Assembly (NCBI RefSeq): GCF_011762195.1
Contig: NZ_JAASQK010000001.1
Coordinates: 744,001 to 808,000, forward strand
Source of the DNA: Sphingomonas oligoaromativorans
GTDB taxonomy: Bacteria; Pseudomonadota; Alphaproteobacteria; Sphingomonadales; Sphingomonadaceae
Direction of reading: 5' to 3'
Length of the DNA: 64,000 bases
Every line of letters starts with the position of its first letter. Positions within the stretch are counted from its first letter, which is position 1. A model generated the notes under the pieces. It saw only the letters and a list, made by a program, of their open reading frames with translations, searched no databases and had not been told where the DNA came from. Positions 27,452 to 36,703 of the stretch are shown piece after piece. Made by a program: the position numbers and the translations under genes.

Positions 27452-28818
27452 CGGTATTCGATCACCGCGTCACGGCGCAGGTCGCGCAGATAGCGACGGG
27501 CGCGCAGGTCGACGCGCTCCTGCTCCATCTGGTTGTAGATCTGGTCGAACGACGGCTTGCCCGCCACCTCGGGATCGTCGCGGCCGCAGAGCACCAGCAC
27601 GCGCACGCCCTCGGTGACCGAGCCGAACGGCGTCGTCGCCTGGCCGGTGGACATCGCGGTCATCTGCGTCTGGAGCACGGGCGGAAGATCGCGGATGCGG
27701 ATATTGTCGTTCTCGACGACATCGGCATCGAGCTTCGCCGCGACATCCTTGGCGCCGCCGCAGCCACCCATCTTCTGGGTCGCCTCGGCGAAGGCGGCCA
27801 CGCGCGGGCCGGCCTGATCCTGCGTGGTGCCCTTCGGGAAAGTGATCGTCATCTGCTTCAGGCTGAGCACGGCGTCGCGCGGATCGGACATCAGCACCTG
27901 ACGGGTATCCTGCACGGCGATGATCGAATAACCGCCGGGCACCGCGATCGGCGGGCTCACCGTGCCGGGCTGCATCTCCGGCAGGATCTGGGCGATGGCG
28001 TCGGGCAACTGCTCGGCGCGGACCCAGCCGAGATCGCCGCCGACGGCCGCGGTCGACGCTTCCGAATATTGGCGGGCATAGGCGACGAAGCTGCCGCCCT
28101 TACGGATCTGGTCCATCACGCGGTCCGCGTTGGCGTGGACCTGCGCGTCGGTCTGCGGCGTGGCGGAGAGGAAAATCTCGCCGACATGATATTCCTTGGC
28201 GCCCTTGGACGCATTGAGGCGCGCGATGACCTGCTTCACCTCGTCGTCGCCGACGTTGACGAAGGGCTGCACCTTGCGATCGAGCAGGCGCTGCCAGGCG
28301 AGTTCGCCCTCGATCTGACGCCGGATCGAGTTGGCCGACGAGCCCTTCGACTTCAGGAAGGCGGTGAACTGATCGGGCGTATTCTTGAACTGGCCGGCGA
28401 CGCGCTGGAAGGTCTGGTCGATGTCGCTCGACGGCACGGTGACGTCGTTGGACTTCGCTTCCTGGATCTGGAGCGTCTCGTCGATCAGATTGCGCAGCAC
28501 CTGAAGGCGCAGCCGGTCGCGTTCTTCCGTGCTCACCTTCTGCCCGTTCGCGGCAAGCACCAGATTGAGGCGCTGGTCCACGTCGGTGTCGGTGATGATG
28601 AAGCCGTTGACGATCGCCGTCGCCTTGCGGATCGTCGGATCGAACTTGCCGAAGACGGCGACGTCGTTGGGCAGGTTCAGCGGCGTGTTCTCGCCGCCCG
28701 TGCTGTCGTCGTCAGCCTGTTGTTGCGCGAGGGCATAGCCACCACCCGCCACGATCAGGCCAGCGGCCAGGCAAAGCGCCGCCAGGCGCGGCTTGAGCAT
28801 CCTTGTCTGGAAAATCAC
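27448..28818 (-). CDS. surA: Periplasmic peptidyl-prolyl isomerase SurA
   Basis: Chaperone for outer-membrane beta-barrels such as LptD, which is encoded just upstream. The 456 aa protein has a signal peptide (about residues 7-31, ending YALAQ), an N-terminal SurA domain (IVNGFIITDTDVDQRLNLVL), and one clear parvulin domain (VGEIFLSATPQ ... GGDLGWVRAEQLP). The GTG start at 28818 has GAGG 5 nt upstream; an ATG six codons later at 28800 is an alternative without its own SD. The second parvulin domain of E. coli SurA is not evident. Confidence 0.9.
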   Translation of the reverse strand: MIFQTRMLKPRLAALCLAAGLIVAGGGYALAQQQADDDSTGGENTPLNLPNDVAVFGKFDPTIRKATAIVNGFIITDTDVDQRLNLVLAANGQKVSTEERDRLRLQVLRNLIDETLQIQEAKSNDVTVPSSDIDQTFQRVAGQFKNTPDQFTAFLKSKGSSANSIRRQIEGELAWQRLLDRKVQPFVNVGDDEVKQVIARLNASKGAKEYHVGEIFLSATPQTDAQVHANADRVMDQIRKGGSFVAYARQYSEASTAAVGGDLGWVRAEQLPDAIAQILPEMQPGTVSPPIAVPGGYSIIAVQDTRQVLMSDPRDAVLSLKQMTITFPKGTTQDQAGPRVAAFAEATQKMGGCGGAKDVAAKLDADVVENDNIRIRDLPPVLQTQMTAMSTGQATTPFGSVTEGVRVLVLCGRDDPEVAGKPSFDQIYNQMEQERVDLRARRYLRDLRRDAVIEYR

Positions 28819-28842
28819 GCTGTCCTCAGTGTCCCGCCCGTT

Positions 28843-28870
28843 GCGTCAGCCCGGCCACAGCCACTGACGC
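28843..28870. other. 7-bp inverted repeat between lptD and surA
   Basis: GCGTCAG and CTGACGC form a perfect 7-bp inverted repeat with a 14-nt loop in the 94-bp gap between lptD and surA. There is no T-run on the transcribed strand. It could be a 3'-end stability hairpin, attenuator or protein-binding site. Confidence 0.45.
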
Positions 28871-28912
28871 GGCATACGGCGAGCATGTCGCATCTCCTCT
28901 ATGAATGCAGGC

Positions 28913-31312
28913 TTAGCGTCCGAGGTTCTTGAACGCCAGCCGGAACTGGATCGTGTTGCCCCGCCGCGCATCGCCGACCGCCGTATAGTCGCGCCGCCAG
29001 TTGACGCTGAACTCGAAGCAGTCATCCTCATAGGCGAGGCCCACGCGCGAACGGACCGGATCGATGCCGGCATCATCGGCGTCCAGCGTCGGCCCCAGCA
29101 CCGGATCGCTGCTCTCGCCGCTAAGGTCGAGCGTGGTCGAACCGAACAGCGACCAGCGCTTGAGGATCTGGAGGCGGGCGCCCAGCCGCAATTCCTCGTG
29201 GTCGCGCAGATCCTCGATGGCGTTGCTGATATGGCGGTTGAGCTTCAGATAGCCGACCTGAAGATAGGTCTGCTGGTTGCCCAGCGTCGCGTCGATCTCG
29301 TTGCGGCGGATCGCGAAGCTTTTCCTGTCGACGCGGAACCGGTGCGAAAGGCTGATGAAGCTGCCATAGCGCAGCGTCGTGCTGCCGACGATGTCGGACG
29401 TCCTGCCGGAAAGGCCGGTGCCGTCGGGAAGGATGCCCATCCCCGTGATGCCCGAACCCTGCGAGATGTCGGATGGCGTGTAGAAGCGATAGCTCTCGCC
29501 GACCTGCGAGCGCAGCGAGAAATGCGGCAGGTCGAGCGCATATTCCACGCCGTAGGTGACGCGCGCGCCATCCTCCCACCGGTCATAGCCGGGGAAGCGG
29601 TTGAGGGCGAAGAGGTTGGAATCCTCCAGATCAATCGCGCGGGCATCCTCGTTGGGGATGGCGAGGTTGCGGGTCGGCGGCGAGCCGACCACCTGCACGC
29701 GCGGCGTGATCCGCTGCGTGCCCGACAGGAACTCCCCGATGAACGGCCAGCGCACGTCCATCGCCAGCGCGCCGATGCCGCGGCCCTTCCAGCCGGGCTC
29801 GCCCTGATAGATCACGGTCGACGTCGCGAGATTGTCGTCGCTGTGATAGACGTCGCCGCGGCCATAAGCGGTGAAGGTCACCTGCTGGCCGAGCGGGGTG
29901 AGCAGCCACTTCTCCCACTGCGCGCTGACGAAGGCGCGTTGGGTGTCCTGCCCTTCGAGGCGGGTGATCGCCAGCGTGTTGGCCTGAAAGGTGAAGGTGC
30001 CGCCCAGCAGATGCTCCGGCACGCGGAGGCGATAGTCGAGCGCGGGCAGCGCGATCGGCTGGGTTTTCTGGCGCACGCCGGGCACCATCGTCTCGAATTC
30101 CCAGCCGGCGATCGAGAGATAGCTGTCCGAATCGATCCTCTCGGCCTTGAGCGTCGAGCGCAGGCGGTCGTCGTAATTGATGTCGTAGCGGCGCAGGAAG
30201 GTTTTGTCGGTGACGGCGCGGATCGATCCGGTCAGCGTCCAGTTCGGCCCGAGCTGATAGGTGCCGTTCGCCTCGATATAGCCGCGGAAATCGCGCGAGC
30301 CGGGCGCGGTGTCGTTGGCCGAGCGCGTGCTGTCGGTCGCATAGGCCTGCACCCGCCATGCGCCATGGCTGTCGAGCGAGCGATATTCCGCCTCCAGCAT
30401 CGGCAGCACCGAAGTGAAGACATAGGGCGTGATCGTCAGGTCGCGGTTGGGCGCGAACTGGATGTAATAGGGGGTCGCGACCTGGAGGCCGTTGCGGCCG
30501 TTATAGCTGATGTCCGGCACCAGCAGACCCGAGGAGCCGCCCTGGCCCGAACCGTCCGGGTGGGAGAAGGCGGGCAGCCACAGGATCGGCACACTGAGGA
30601 AGGTGAGCCGCGCGTCGCGATAGGAGATGCGGTGCTTGGTGGGGTCATAGACCACGCGCGCGGCGGTGATCTTCCAGATCGGATCCTTGGGGCAGCCCTT
30701 GTTGTTGGTCACGTCGCAGGGCGTGTAGGCCGCGTGGGTGAGCGTGTAGATGCCGTTCGCCCGGCCGCCCGTGGTGGCCGCCATGCGCCCGCCATTTTCG
30801 AGCACCAGCAGCAGATCCTCGATCACGCCGTCCTTCAGCGTATCGGTGAGCTGGAGATCGCGGCCATAGGTGATGTCGCCCTGCGGATTGGCGATGGCGA
30901 CGTTGCCCATGGCGTGGACTTCGCCGGTGTCGCGGTCCCACTCCACCTTGTCGGCGCGCAGGCGGTTGCCCTGCCGGATCATGCGGACATCGCCGGACGC
31001 CGTCACCACATGGGACTTGTAGTCATAATCCAGCGTATCGGCGGTGAACGCGACCTCATTGTCGCCGAGCGGCGTATTGCCGCCCGCGATGCCGAAACTC
31101 GAAGTCGTCGACGGGCGCACCAGCGCCGGCCTTCCGTCCGCCTGCGCGCCGAATGCGCCGCCGGCGACCGTCGGTTCCGGCGCGGCGGGGGCGTTTTCGG
31201 ACGGTGCCACGGTCTGCGCATGGGCGGTGGCCGAGGCCAGCGCAAGGACGAGCGGGAGCGCGGTGGCGAGCCCTTGGCGGGAAATCGATCTGGTCGGGCT
31301 TAGAAAATTCAC
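28913..31312 (-). CDS. lptD: LPS-assembly outer-membrane protein LptD
   Basis: Outer-membrane barrel that inserts lipopolysaccharide into the outer leaflet. From the GTG at 31312 the protein is 799 aa. A signal peptide (GLATALPLVLALASATAHAQ) is followed by a jellyroll OstA domain (VAFTADTLDYDYKSHVVTAS, then GDVRMIRQGNRLRADKVEWD in part) and a large C-terminal barrel with many aromatic strands, ending IQFRLAFKNLGR. The cysteine pair in YTPCDVTNNKGCPKD probably forms a disulfide. The in-frame ATG at 31378 lacks a signal-like start and is not preferred. Confidence 0.94.
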   Translation of the reverse strand: MNFLSPTRSISRQGLATALPLVLALASATAHAQTVAPSENAPAAPEPTVAGGAFGAQADGRPALVRPSTTSSFGIAGGNTPLGDNEVAFTADTLDYDYKSHVVTASGDVRMIRQGNRLRADKVEWDRDTGEVHAMGNVAIANPQGDITYGRDLQLTDTLKDGVIEDLLLVLENGGRMAATTGGRANGIYTLTHAAYTPCDVTNNKGCPKDPIWKITAARVVYDPTKHRISYRDARLTFLSVPILWLPAFSHPDGSGQGGSSGLLVPDISYNGRNGLQVATPYYIQFAPNRDLTITPYVFTSVLPMLEAEYRSLDSHGAWRVQAYATDSTRSANDTAPGSRDFRGYIEANGTYQLGPNWTLTGSIRAVTDKTFLRRYDINYDDRLRSTLKAERIDSDSYLSIAGWEFETMVPGVRQKTQPIALPALDYRLRVPEHLLGGTFTFQANTLAITRLEGQDTQRAFVSAQWEKWLLTPLGQQVTFTAYGRGDVYHSDDNLATSTVIYQGEPGWKGRGIGALAMDVRWPFIGEFLSGTQRITPRVQVVGSPPTRNLAIPNEDARAIDLEDSNLFALNRFPGYDRWEDGARVTYGVEYALDLPHFSLRSQVGESYRFYTPSDISQGSGITGMGILPDGTGLSGRTSDIVGSTTLRYGSFISLSHRFRVDRKSFAIRRNEIDATLGNQQTYLQVGYLKLNRHISNAIEDLRDHEELRLGARLQILKRWSLFGSTTLDLSGESSDPVLGPTLDADDAGIDPVRSRVGLAYEDDCFEFSVNWRRDYTAVGDARRGNTIQFRLAFKNLGR

Positions 31313-31491
31313 TGGTCCCCCGGTGCCCGGACGGCAACGCTTTTTCGCGCCTATCGCATTGCCACAGCCGCTCCGCAATGTCCCCCGCGTAACGATGCGG
31401 TGGCCCGCAGGGGTGGCGCGGGACGGGGAGGCTTGCCATATGCGCCGTCAAGGCGCCCATTGGTGCCGCATATGGAGGTTTCATAACAACG
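31313..31491. promoter_or_regulatory. Divergent lptD/pepA intergenic region with nested inverted repeats
   Basis: This 179-bp spacer separates divergent genes, so both promoters should lie here; no clear -35/-10 pair was identified. CCATATGCG (31436-31444) pairs perfectly with CGCATATGG (31467-31475), which runs into the GGAGG at 31474-31478 ahead of pepA. A competing hairpin, GCGCC-GTCAA-GGCGC (31442-31456), uses three of the same bases. The two folds exclude each other, so a switch-like control is conceivable. Confidence 0.5.
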
Positions 31492-32958
31492 ATGAACGTG
31501 CGCTTCGCAGATCGTCGCCCCGAGGGAGCCTATGCGCTCGCCCTTCCGCAGCAGTCCGGCCAGGCTGACGCCGATCGACTCACGTCGCTTCTGGGCGACG
31601 GCGCCGCGCTGGTCCGACAGGCCGCGACGGCGCAGCGTTTCGAGGGCGATGCCGGTTCGGTGGTCGAGGCTTTCGCGGCCGAGGGCGCGGGCGTGCGGCG
31701 CGTGCTGCTCGCCGGGCTTGGCGATGCCGATCAGGATGCGCTCTATGAGCGCGCCGGCGGGGCGCTGGTCGCCAAGGTCCAGATGTCGGGTGAGAAGACG
31801 CTCGTCGTCGATTTCACCGGCCACAAGGGCACCGCCGAGCGCGCGGCGCGCCTCGCTTATGGCGCGTTGCTGCGGAGCTGGCGCTATGACGTGTATCGCA
31901 CCAGGCTGAAGCCCAGCCAGAAGCCGAGCCTCGACGAGATCGTGATCGTCGGCGCGGGTGAGGGCGCCGAAGCAGCCTGGGCCTCGCTCAAGGCGATCGC
32001 GGACGGCGTGGCCTTCACCCGTGAGCTCGTCACCGAGCCCGCCAACATCATCTATCCCGAAAGCTTCGTGGAGCGCTGCCAGAAGCTCAAGGAGCTGGGC
32101 GTCGAGATCACGATGCTCGGGCCTGAGGAGATGGCGAAGCTCGGCATGGGCGCGCTGCTCGGCGTGGCGCAGGGATCGCGCCGCCCGGCCCGCCTGCTGG
32201 CGATGCGCTGGAAGGGCTCGGACGCCGAGCCCGTCGCCTTCGTCGGCAAGGGCGTGACCTTCGACACCGGCGGCATATCGATCAAGCCGGCCGCCGGCAT
32301 GGAAGACATGAAGTGGGACATGGGCGGCGCGGGCGCCGTCGCCGGCGCGATGATGGCGCTGGCCGGCCGCAAGGCGAAGGCCCATGTCATCGGCGTCTGC
32401 GGCCTCGTCGAGAATATGCCCGACGGCAATGCGCAGCGTCCGGGTGACGTCGTGACGTCGATGTCGGGCCAGACGATCGAGGTCATCAATACCGACGCGG
32501 AAGGCCGCCTCGTCCTGTGCGACGCGATCACATGGGTGCAGAAGACCTATGGCGTGAAGACCGTCATCGATCTCGCCACGCTGACCGGCGCGATGATTAT
32601 CTCGCTTGGCCATGAGCATGGCGGCCTCTTCTCGAACGACGACGGCCTTGCCGACAAGATCCTGTCCTCCTCCAAGGCTTCGGGCGACACGCTGTGGCGC
32701 TTCCCGATGGGCGACGCCTACGACAAGCTGATCGACAGCCCGATCGCGGACATGAAGAATGTCGGCCCGCGCTACGGCGGCTCGATCACGGCGGCGCAGT
32801 TCATCAAGCGCTTCGTCGAGGACGGCGTGAAGTGGGCGCATCTCGACATCGCCGGCATGGTCTGGGCGGCCAAGCCCGGCGCAACGTGGGACAAGGGCGC
32901 GACCGGTTTCGGCGTGCGCCTGATCGACCGCTTCGTCGCCGATCACCTCGAAGCGTAA
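31492..32958 (+). CDS. pepA: Leucyl aminopeptidase (M17)
   Basis: Dizinc or manganese aminopeptidase; in E. coli PepA also binds DNA. The 488 aa protein shows the catalytic domain blocks GKGVTFDTGGISIKP, KWDMGGAGAV and the M17 signature NTDAEGRLVL, with LATLTGAM after it. GGAGG lies 13 nt upstream of the ATG, which is a long spacing. holC follows 21 nt later, as in many proteobacteria. Confidence 0.95.
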   Translation: MNVRFADRRPEGAYALALPQQSGQADADRLTSLLGDGAALVRQAATAQRFEGDAGSVVEAFAAEGAGVRRVLLAGLGDADQDALYERAGGALVAKVQMSGEKTLVVDFTGHKGTAERAARLAYGALLRSWRYDVYRTRLKPSQKPSLDEIVIVGAGEGAEAAWASLKAIADGVAFTRELVTEPANIIYPESFVERCQKLKELGVEITMLGPEEMAKLGMGALLGVAQGSRRPARLLAMRWKGSDAEPVAFVGKGVTFDTGGISIKPAAGMEDMKWDMGGAGAVAGAMMALAGRKAKAHVIGVCGLVENMPDGNAQRPGDVVTSMSGQTIEVINTDAEGRLVLCDAITWVQKTYGVKTVIDLATLTGAMIISLGHEHGGLFSNDDGLADKILSSSKASGDTLWRFPMGDAYDKLIDSPIADMKNVGPRYGGSITAAQFIKRFVEDGVKWAHLDIAGMVWAAKPGATWDKGATGFGVRLIDRFVADHLEA

Positions 32959-32979
32959 GACGGGCGGGTATCGCGGCCG

Positions 32980-33408
32980 ATGCAGGTCGATTTCTACCAT
33001 CTCGGCCGCGACCCGCTCGACCGTGTCCTCGCCAGCATCGCCACGCGCGTGCTGGCGGGGGGCGGTCGGCTGCTCGTCGTCACGCAGGATGACGGGCAGG
33101 CGGATGGTATCGACCGCGCGCTCTGGGAAACGCAGCCTGACGGCTTCCTTCCGCATGGCCGGGAAGGGGCGGACCAGCCCCTGCTGATCGCCGCCGACTG
33201 CGTACCCGTGAATGCGGCGCGGCATGTGGCGCTGATCGACGGCATCTGGCGTGACGAGGCGCTGGGTTTCGAGCGCGCCTTCCACTTCTTCGACGATAGC
33301 TCGATCGAGGCGGCGCGGGGCGCATGGCGCGGCCTCAAGGGGCGCGATGGCGTCGAGCCGCGCTACTGGAAGCAGGACGAGGATGGCCGCTGGGGCCAGG
33401 TCGCCTAG
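32980..33408 (+). CDS. holC: DNA polymerase III chi subunit
   Basis: Clamp-loader accessory protein linking the polymerase to single-strand binding protein. The 142 aa protein begins MQVDFYHLGRDPLDRVL, and has the conserved LWETQPDGFLPHG and FDDSSIEAARGAWRGLK blocks of HolC. The pepA-holC order supports the call. Confidence 0.93.
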   Translation: MQVDFYHLGRDPLDRVLASIATRVLAGGGRLLVVTQDDGQADGIDRALWETQPDGFLPHGREGADQPLLIAADCVPVNAARHVALIDGIWRDEALGFERAFHFFDDSSIEAARGAWRGLKGRDGVEPRYWKQDEDGRWGQVA

Positions 33409-33511
33409 AAAAGCGCACCATGGCGATAGCGGCGCGGCCTTGCTTCCGGGCGCCCGCGCGACTAGAGGGGCGCCACTTTCCACCCCGTAAATTTATGGAG
33501 CCCGCTCGGCC

Positions 33512-33934
33512 ATGTCGACCGAACGCACCTTCTCGATCATCAAGCCCGATGCCACCCGTCGCAACCTGACCGGCGGCGTCACCAAGATGCTGGAGGATGC
33601 CGGCCTGCGCGTCGTCGCGTCCAAGCGCATCCACATGACCAAGGAACAGGCCGAGGGCTTCTACGCCGTCCACGCCGAGCGTCCGTTCTTCAACGACCTC
33701 GTGTCGTTCATGATCTCCGGCCCGGTGGTCGTGCAGGTTCTCGAAGGCGAGAACGCGATGGCCAGGAACCGCGAAGTGATGGGCGCCACCAACCCGGCGA
33801 ACGCCGACGAGGGCACCATCCGCAAGGTTTACGCGGAGTCGATCGAGGCCAACACGGTCCACGGTTCGGACAGCCTGGAGAATGCGGCGATCGAGATCGC
33901 CTACTTCTTCAAGCCGGAAGAAATCGTCGGCTGA
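33512..33934 (+). CDS. ndk: Nucleoside diphosphate kinase
   Basis: Transfers the gamma phosphate between nucleoside triphosphates and diphosphates. The 140 aa protein carries [26 protein letters not shown] and the active-site His117 in [12 protein letters not shown], and is full length. It stands 103 bp after holC and is followed by a strong terminator, so it is probably its own transcription unit. Confidence 0.98.
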   Translation: MSTERTFSIIKPDATRRNLTGGVTKMLEDAGLRVVASKRIHMTKEQAEGFYAVHAERPFFNDLVSFMISGPVVVQVLEGENAMARNREVMGATNPANADEGTIRKVYAESIEANTVHGSDSLENAAIEIAYFFKPEEIVG

Positions 33935-33940
33935 TTTTCC

Positions 33941-33979
33941 AAGGGCTCTCGCGCCGGACTGGCGGGGGAGCCCTTATTT
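33941..33979 (+). terminator. Rho-independent terminator of ndk
   Basis: A perfect 8-bp stem AAGGGCTC/GAGCCCTT (33941-33948 with 33968-33975) holds an inner CGCC-GGACT-GGCG hairpin and is followed by ATTTCTT. It overlaps the TAA stop of the convergent gene at 33974. Confidence 0.85.
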
Positions 33980-34597
33980 CTTGGGCTTGCCCGCCCGCGC
34001 TTCCCACAGCGCCGCCAGGCGCAGGTCCGCCGCCGCATCCGATGCCGGCGCCTTCCCGATCAGCGAGAGCCCGCGCAGCTTCACCGAAGCGCCGCGCAGG
34101 AAATGCCCCTCCAGTGCATAGCCGATGTCGTAGAAGGCGCGCGCCTTGAGCGCGGTGTCTCCGGCCAGATATTCCGTCTCGATCATCACCGGCACGCGCT
34201 CGTCGCCCTGCGTCTCCTCGGGAAGCTGACGGCTGTGGCGGTCGTCCTTGAGCGCGCTGGCGAACCAGCTTGCTTCGATTCGCGTGTCGCTGGTGGTCGA
34301 TACCGGCGAGAGCTTGAACGAAGGCGGGAAGCGCAGCGTCTGGCCCTGGATGACATGATCGGTGCCGACCGGGCTCAAAGCGAGCGTCGACCCGTCGGCA
34401 GACGTGCCCGCCCGGAGGTGGAAGGGCGTGGGCGCGGTGGCGCGGCTCGCCTCCGCGGCCTTTTCGGCGCGGGCCTCGCGGCGATCCTGATAATTGTTCC
34501 AGAGCCCCAGCCCTGAGATGATGACCGCCGCCACGGCCACCGCCTCGCCCAGCGTCACCCAGCGCAGCCGGCTGCGGCGTTTCGTATCGTCGGTCAT
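33974..34597 (-). CDS. Unknown single-pass membrane protein in the purine operon
   Basis: A 207 aa protein I do not recognise. The N-terminus is basic (MTDDTKRRSRLRW), followed by one transmembrane segment (VTLGEAVAVAAVIISGLGLW). A charged linker (NNYQDRREARAEKAAEA) leads to a predicted periplasmic beta-rich domain with no cysteines, and the tail is basic (GKPKK). It overlaps the YjbR gene by 4 nt (ATGA), and that gene overlaps purN, so it is the last gene of the purM-purN transcript. Its stop lies in the ndk terminator hairpin. Confidence 0.8.
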   Translation of the reverse strand: MTDDTKRRSRLRWVTLGEAVAVAAVIISGLGLWNNYQDRREARAEKAAEASRATAPTPFHLRAGTSADGSTLALSPVGTDHVIQGQTLRFPPSFKLSPVSTTSDTRIEASWFASALKDDRHSRQLPEETQGDERVPVMIETEYLAGDTALKARAFYDIGYALEGHFLRGASVKLRGLSLIGKAPASDAAADLRLAALWEARAGKPKK

Positions 34598-34971
34598 CGT
34601 CCGAATTGCTCCCTCAGGCGGGGGGTGGCGGCGAGTGTCCAGCTTTGTTCGATCCGCGCCCCGATCTGATCCCAGTCGGTGGCCTCGACATCGAGGCGCA
34701 GGCCGATCCAGCCCGAGGGCGCGAGATAGGCGGGGCGATAGAAGAGATCAGGCTCCACCTCGACGAGCATCGCCTGCTCCTCCGGTCCGCTGGTCTTCAA
34801 AGCGACCGCCGTGATGCCGTTGCCATGGTGGTTATGGATGAACCAGGCGAAGGTCTTGCCCTTCTCGATGAAGAAGACGGGCATCCCGTGCGACACCTTC
34901 TCCTGCCCACGCGGCTGGCTCATGCAGAGCGTGCGGAGGCGGGCGAGATCGGCGTCGGGATCGGGGCTCAC
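34594..34971 (-). CDS. MmcQ/YjbR family protein
   Basis: Small cytoplasmic protein with a CyaY-like double-wing fold, 125 aa. Family blocks seen are KVSHGMPVFFIEKGKTFAWF, VALKTSGPEEQAML and YLAPSGWIGLRLD. Members are thought to bind DNA or proteins, but no activity is established. It overlaps purN upstream and the membrane protein gene downstream by 4 nt each. Confidence 0.88.
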   Translation of the reverse strand: MSPDPDADLARLRTLCMSQPRGQEKVSHGMPVFFIEKGKTFAWFIHNHHGNGITAVALKTSGPEEQAMLVEVEPDLFYRPAYLAPSGWIGLRLDVEATDWDQIGARIEQSWTLAATPRLREQFGR

Positions 34972-35543
34972 AACGTCCTCACAAGCTCCGCCAGAGCGAG
35001 CGGATAGAGGCGATGTTCCTCCACCAGCACGCGCGCCGCAAGGGTGTCCGGCGTGTCGCCCGGCAGGATCGGCACCTCGGCCTGCGCGAGGACCGGGCCT
35101 TCGTCCAGCCCGGCCGTCACGAGATGGACCGAGCAGCCATGCTTCGCATCGCCCGCCTCGATGGCGCGCGCGTGCGTGTCGAGGCCCTTGTAGAGCGGCA
35201 GGAGCGAGGGATGGATATTCACCATCCGCCCGGCCCAGCCCTCGACGAAGCCCGGCGAGAGCAGGCGCATATAGCCCGCCAGCGCCACGGCCTCGATGTC
35301 ATGCGCGCGCAGTTCGGCGTCGACGAGGGCGTCGAACTCGGCGCGCTTCAGGCCCTTGTGGCTCTTCGCGAAAGTCGCGACGCCGGCTGCTCGGGCGATA
35401 TCGAGCCCGGCCGCGTCCTCGACGTTCGAGACGACGAGCGCGATCTCATAGGGGCAGTCCGCCGCACTTTGAGCGTCGAGCAACGCCTTGAAGTTCGAGC
35501 CGCGCCCGGAGATCAGGACGGCGACGCGCTTGCGATCAGCCAT
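34968..35543 (-). CDS. purN: Phosphoribosylglycinamide formyltransferase
   Basis: Third step of de novo purine synthesis, using 10-formyl-THF. The 191 aa protein has [16 protein letters not shown], the catalytic Asn-His pair in [17 protein letters not shown], and the Asp in [13 protein letters not shown]. It overlaps purM by 8 nt and the YjbR gene by 4 nt, so the minus-strand unit is purM-purN-yjbR-unknown. Confidence 0.96.
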   Translation of the reverse strand: MADRKRVAVLISGRGSNFKALLDAQSAADCPYEIALVVSNVEDAAGLDIARAAGVATFAKSHKGLKRAEFDALVDAELRAHDIEAVALAGYMRLLSPGFVEGWAGRMVNIHPSLLPLYKGLDTHARAIEAGDAKHGCSVHLVTAGLDEGPVLAQAEVPILPGDTPDTLAARVLVEEHRLYPLALAELVRTL

Positions 35544-36642
35544 GGTGCGTGGCGGACCAGGCTTCGCGCTTCGCCCATGTCTCTTGCCCGCCCGAGACGG
35601 TGCAGCCCTTCTCGCCGGCCGCGATGTGGCCGATGCGGTGGACCGTCTCGCCCGCCGCTTCGAGCGCCGTGGTCACGGCCTCGACGTCCGCCGCCGCCAC
35701 GACGACGGCCATGCCGATGCCGCAGTTGAAGGTGCGCGCCATCTCTTCCGGCTCGATCCGGCCCTGCGCCTGGAGGAAGGCCATCAGCGGGCTCTGCGGC
35801 CAGGCGTCGGCGTCGATATGGGCGTGGAGACCCTGCGGCAGGACGCGCGGGATATTCTCCAGCAGACCGCCGCCCGTGATGTGCGCCAGCGCGTGGATAT
35901 TGCCGTCGCGGATCACCGGGAGCAGCGATTTCACATAGATGCGCGTCGGCGCCATCAGCGCGTCGATCAGCAGCGTCTCGATGTCGAACGGCGCCGGGCG
36001 ATCGAGCTTCCAGCCCTTGTCGGCGGCAAGGCGGCGGACCAGGGAATAGCCGTTGGAGTGCACGCCCGTCGAAGCAAGGCCGAGGATCACGTCGCCATCG
36101 GCCACCTTGTCGCCGGTGAGCTGCTCGCCACGCTCGACCGCGCCGACGCAGAAGCCCGCGAGGTCATAGTCACCGTCGGCATACATGCCCGGCATCTCGG
36201 CCGTCTCGCCGCCGATCAGCGCGCAGCCTGCCTGCTTGCAGCCTTCCGCGATCGAGGCGACGACGCGGACGGCGACATCGCCCTCCAGCTTGCCGGTCGC
36301 GAAATAGTCGAGGAAGAAAAGCGGCTCGGCGCCCTGCACGACCAGATCGTTGGCGCACATCGCAACGAGATCGATGCCGACGCCATCATGATGGCCGCTG
36401 TCGATCGCGAGCTTGAGCTTGGTGCCGACGCCATCGTTGGCGGCCACCAGCAGCGGATCCTTGAACCCTGCCGCCCTGGGATCGAAGAAGCCGCCAAAGC
36501 CACCCAGCTCGGCGTCCGCGCCGGGGCGTCGGGTGGATTTCGCCAGCGGCCCGATCGCTTTCACGAGGGCATTGCCCGCTGCGATGGAAACGCCGGCCTT
36601 GGCGTAGGTGTAGCTCTCGGTCTGATCGGGCGTGTCGGTCAT
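35536..36642 (-). CDS. purM: Phosphoribosylformylglycinamidine cyclo-ligase
   Basis: AIR synthetase, fifth step of purine synthesis. The 368 aa protein includes [12 protein letters not shown], the ATP-binding [23 protein letters not shown] and [16 protein letters not shown]. It is the first gene of the minus-strand purine unit and is divergent from the DUF2066-like gene with 61 bp between starts. Confidence 0.97.
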   Translation of the reverse strand: MTDTPDQTESYTYAKAGVSIAAGNALVKAIGPLAKSTRRPGADAELGGFGGFFDPRAAGFKDPLLVAANDGVGTKLKLAIDSGHHDGVGIDLVAMCANDLVVQGAEPLFFLDYFATGKLEGDVAVRVVASIAEGCKQAGCALIGGETAEMPGMYADGDYDLAGFCVGAVERGEQLTGDKVADGDVILGLASTGVHSNGYSLVRRLAADKGWKLDRPAPFDIETLLIDALMAPTRIYVKSLLPVIRDGNIHALAHITGGGLLENIPRVLPQGLHAHIDADAWPQSPLMAFLQAQGRIEPEEMARTFNCGIGMAVVVAAADVEAVTTALEAAGETVHRIGHIAAGEKGCTVSGGQETWAKREAWSATHHG

Positions 36643-36703
36643 GCGGCGTGCGGTAGCGACATCGCGCTTGGATTTCCATGCCCAACCCGCCAGAAGGACC
36701 AGC

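Noticed and set aside
28901-31303. 800-codon plus-strand open frame opposite lptD
   Set aside because: Antisense to lptD, with low-complexity Arg/Ala/Asp composition and no start context.
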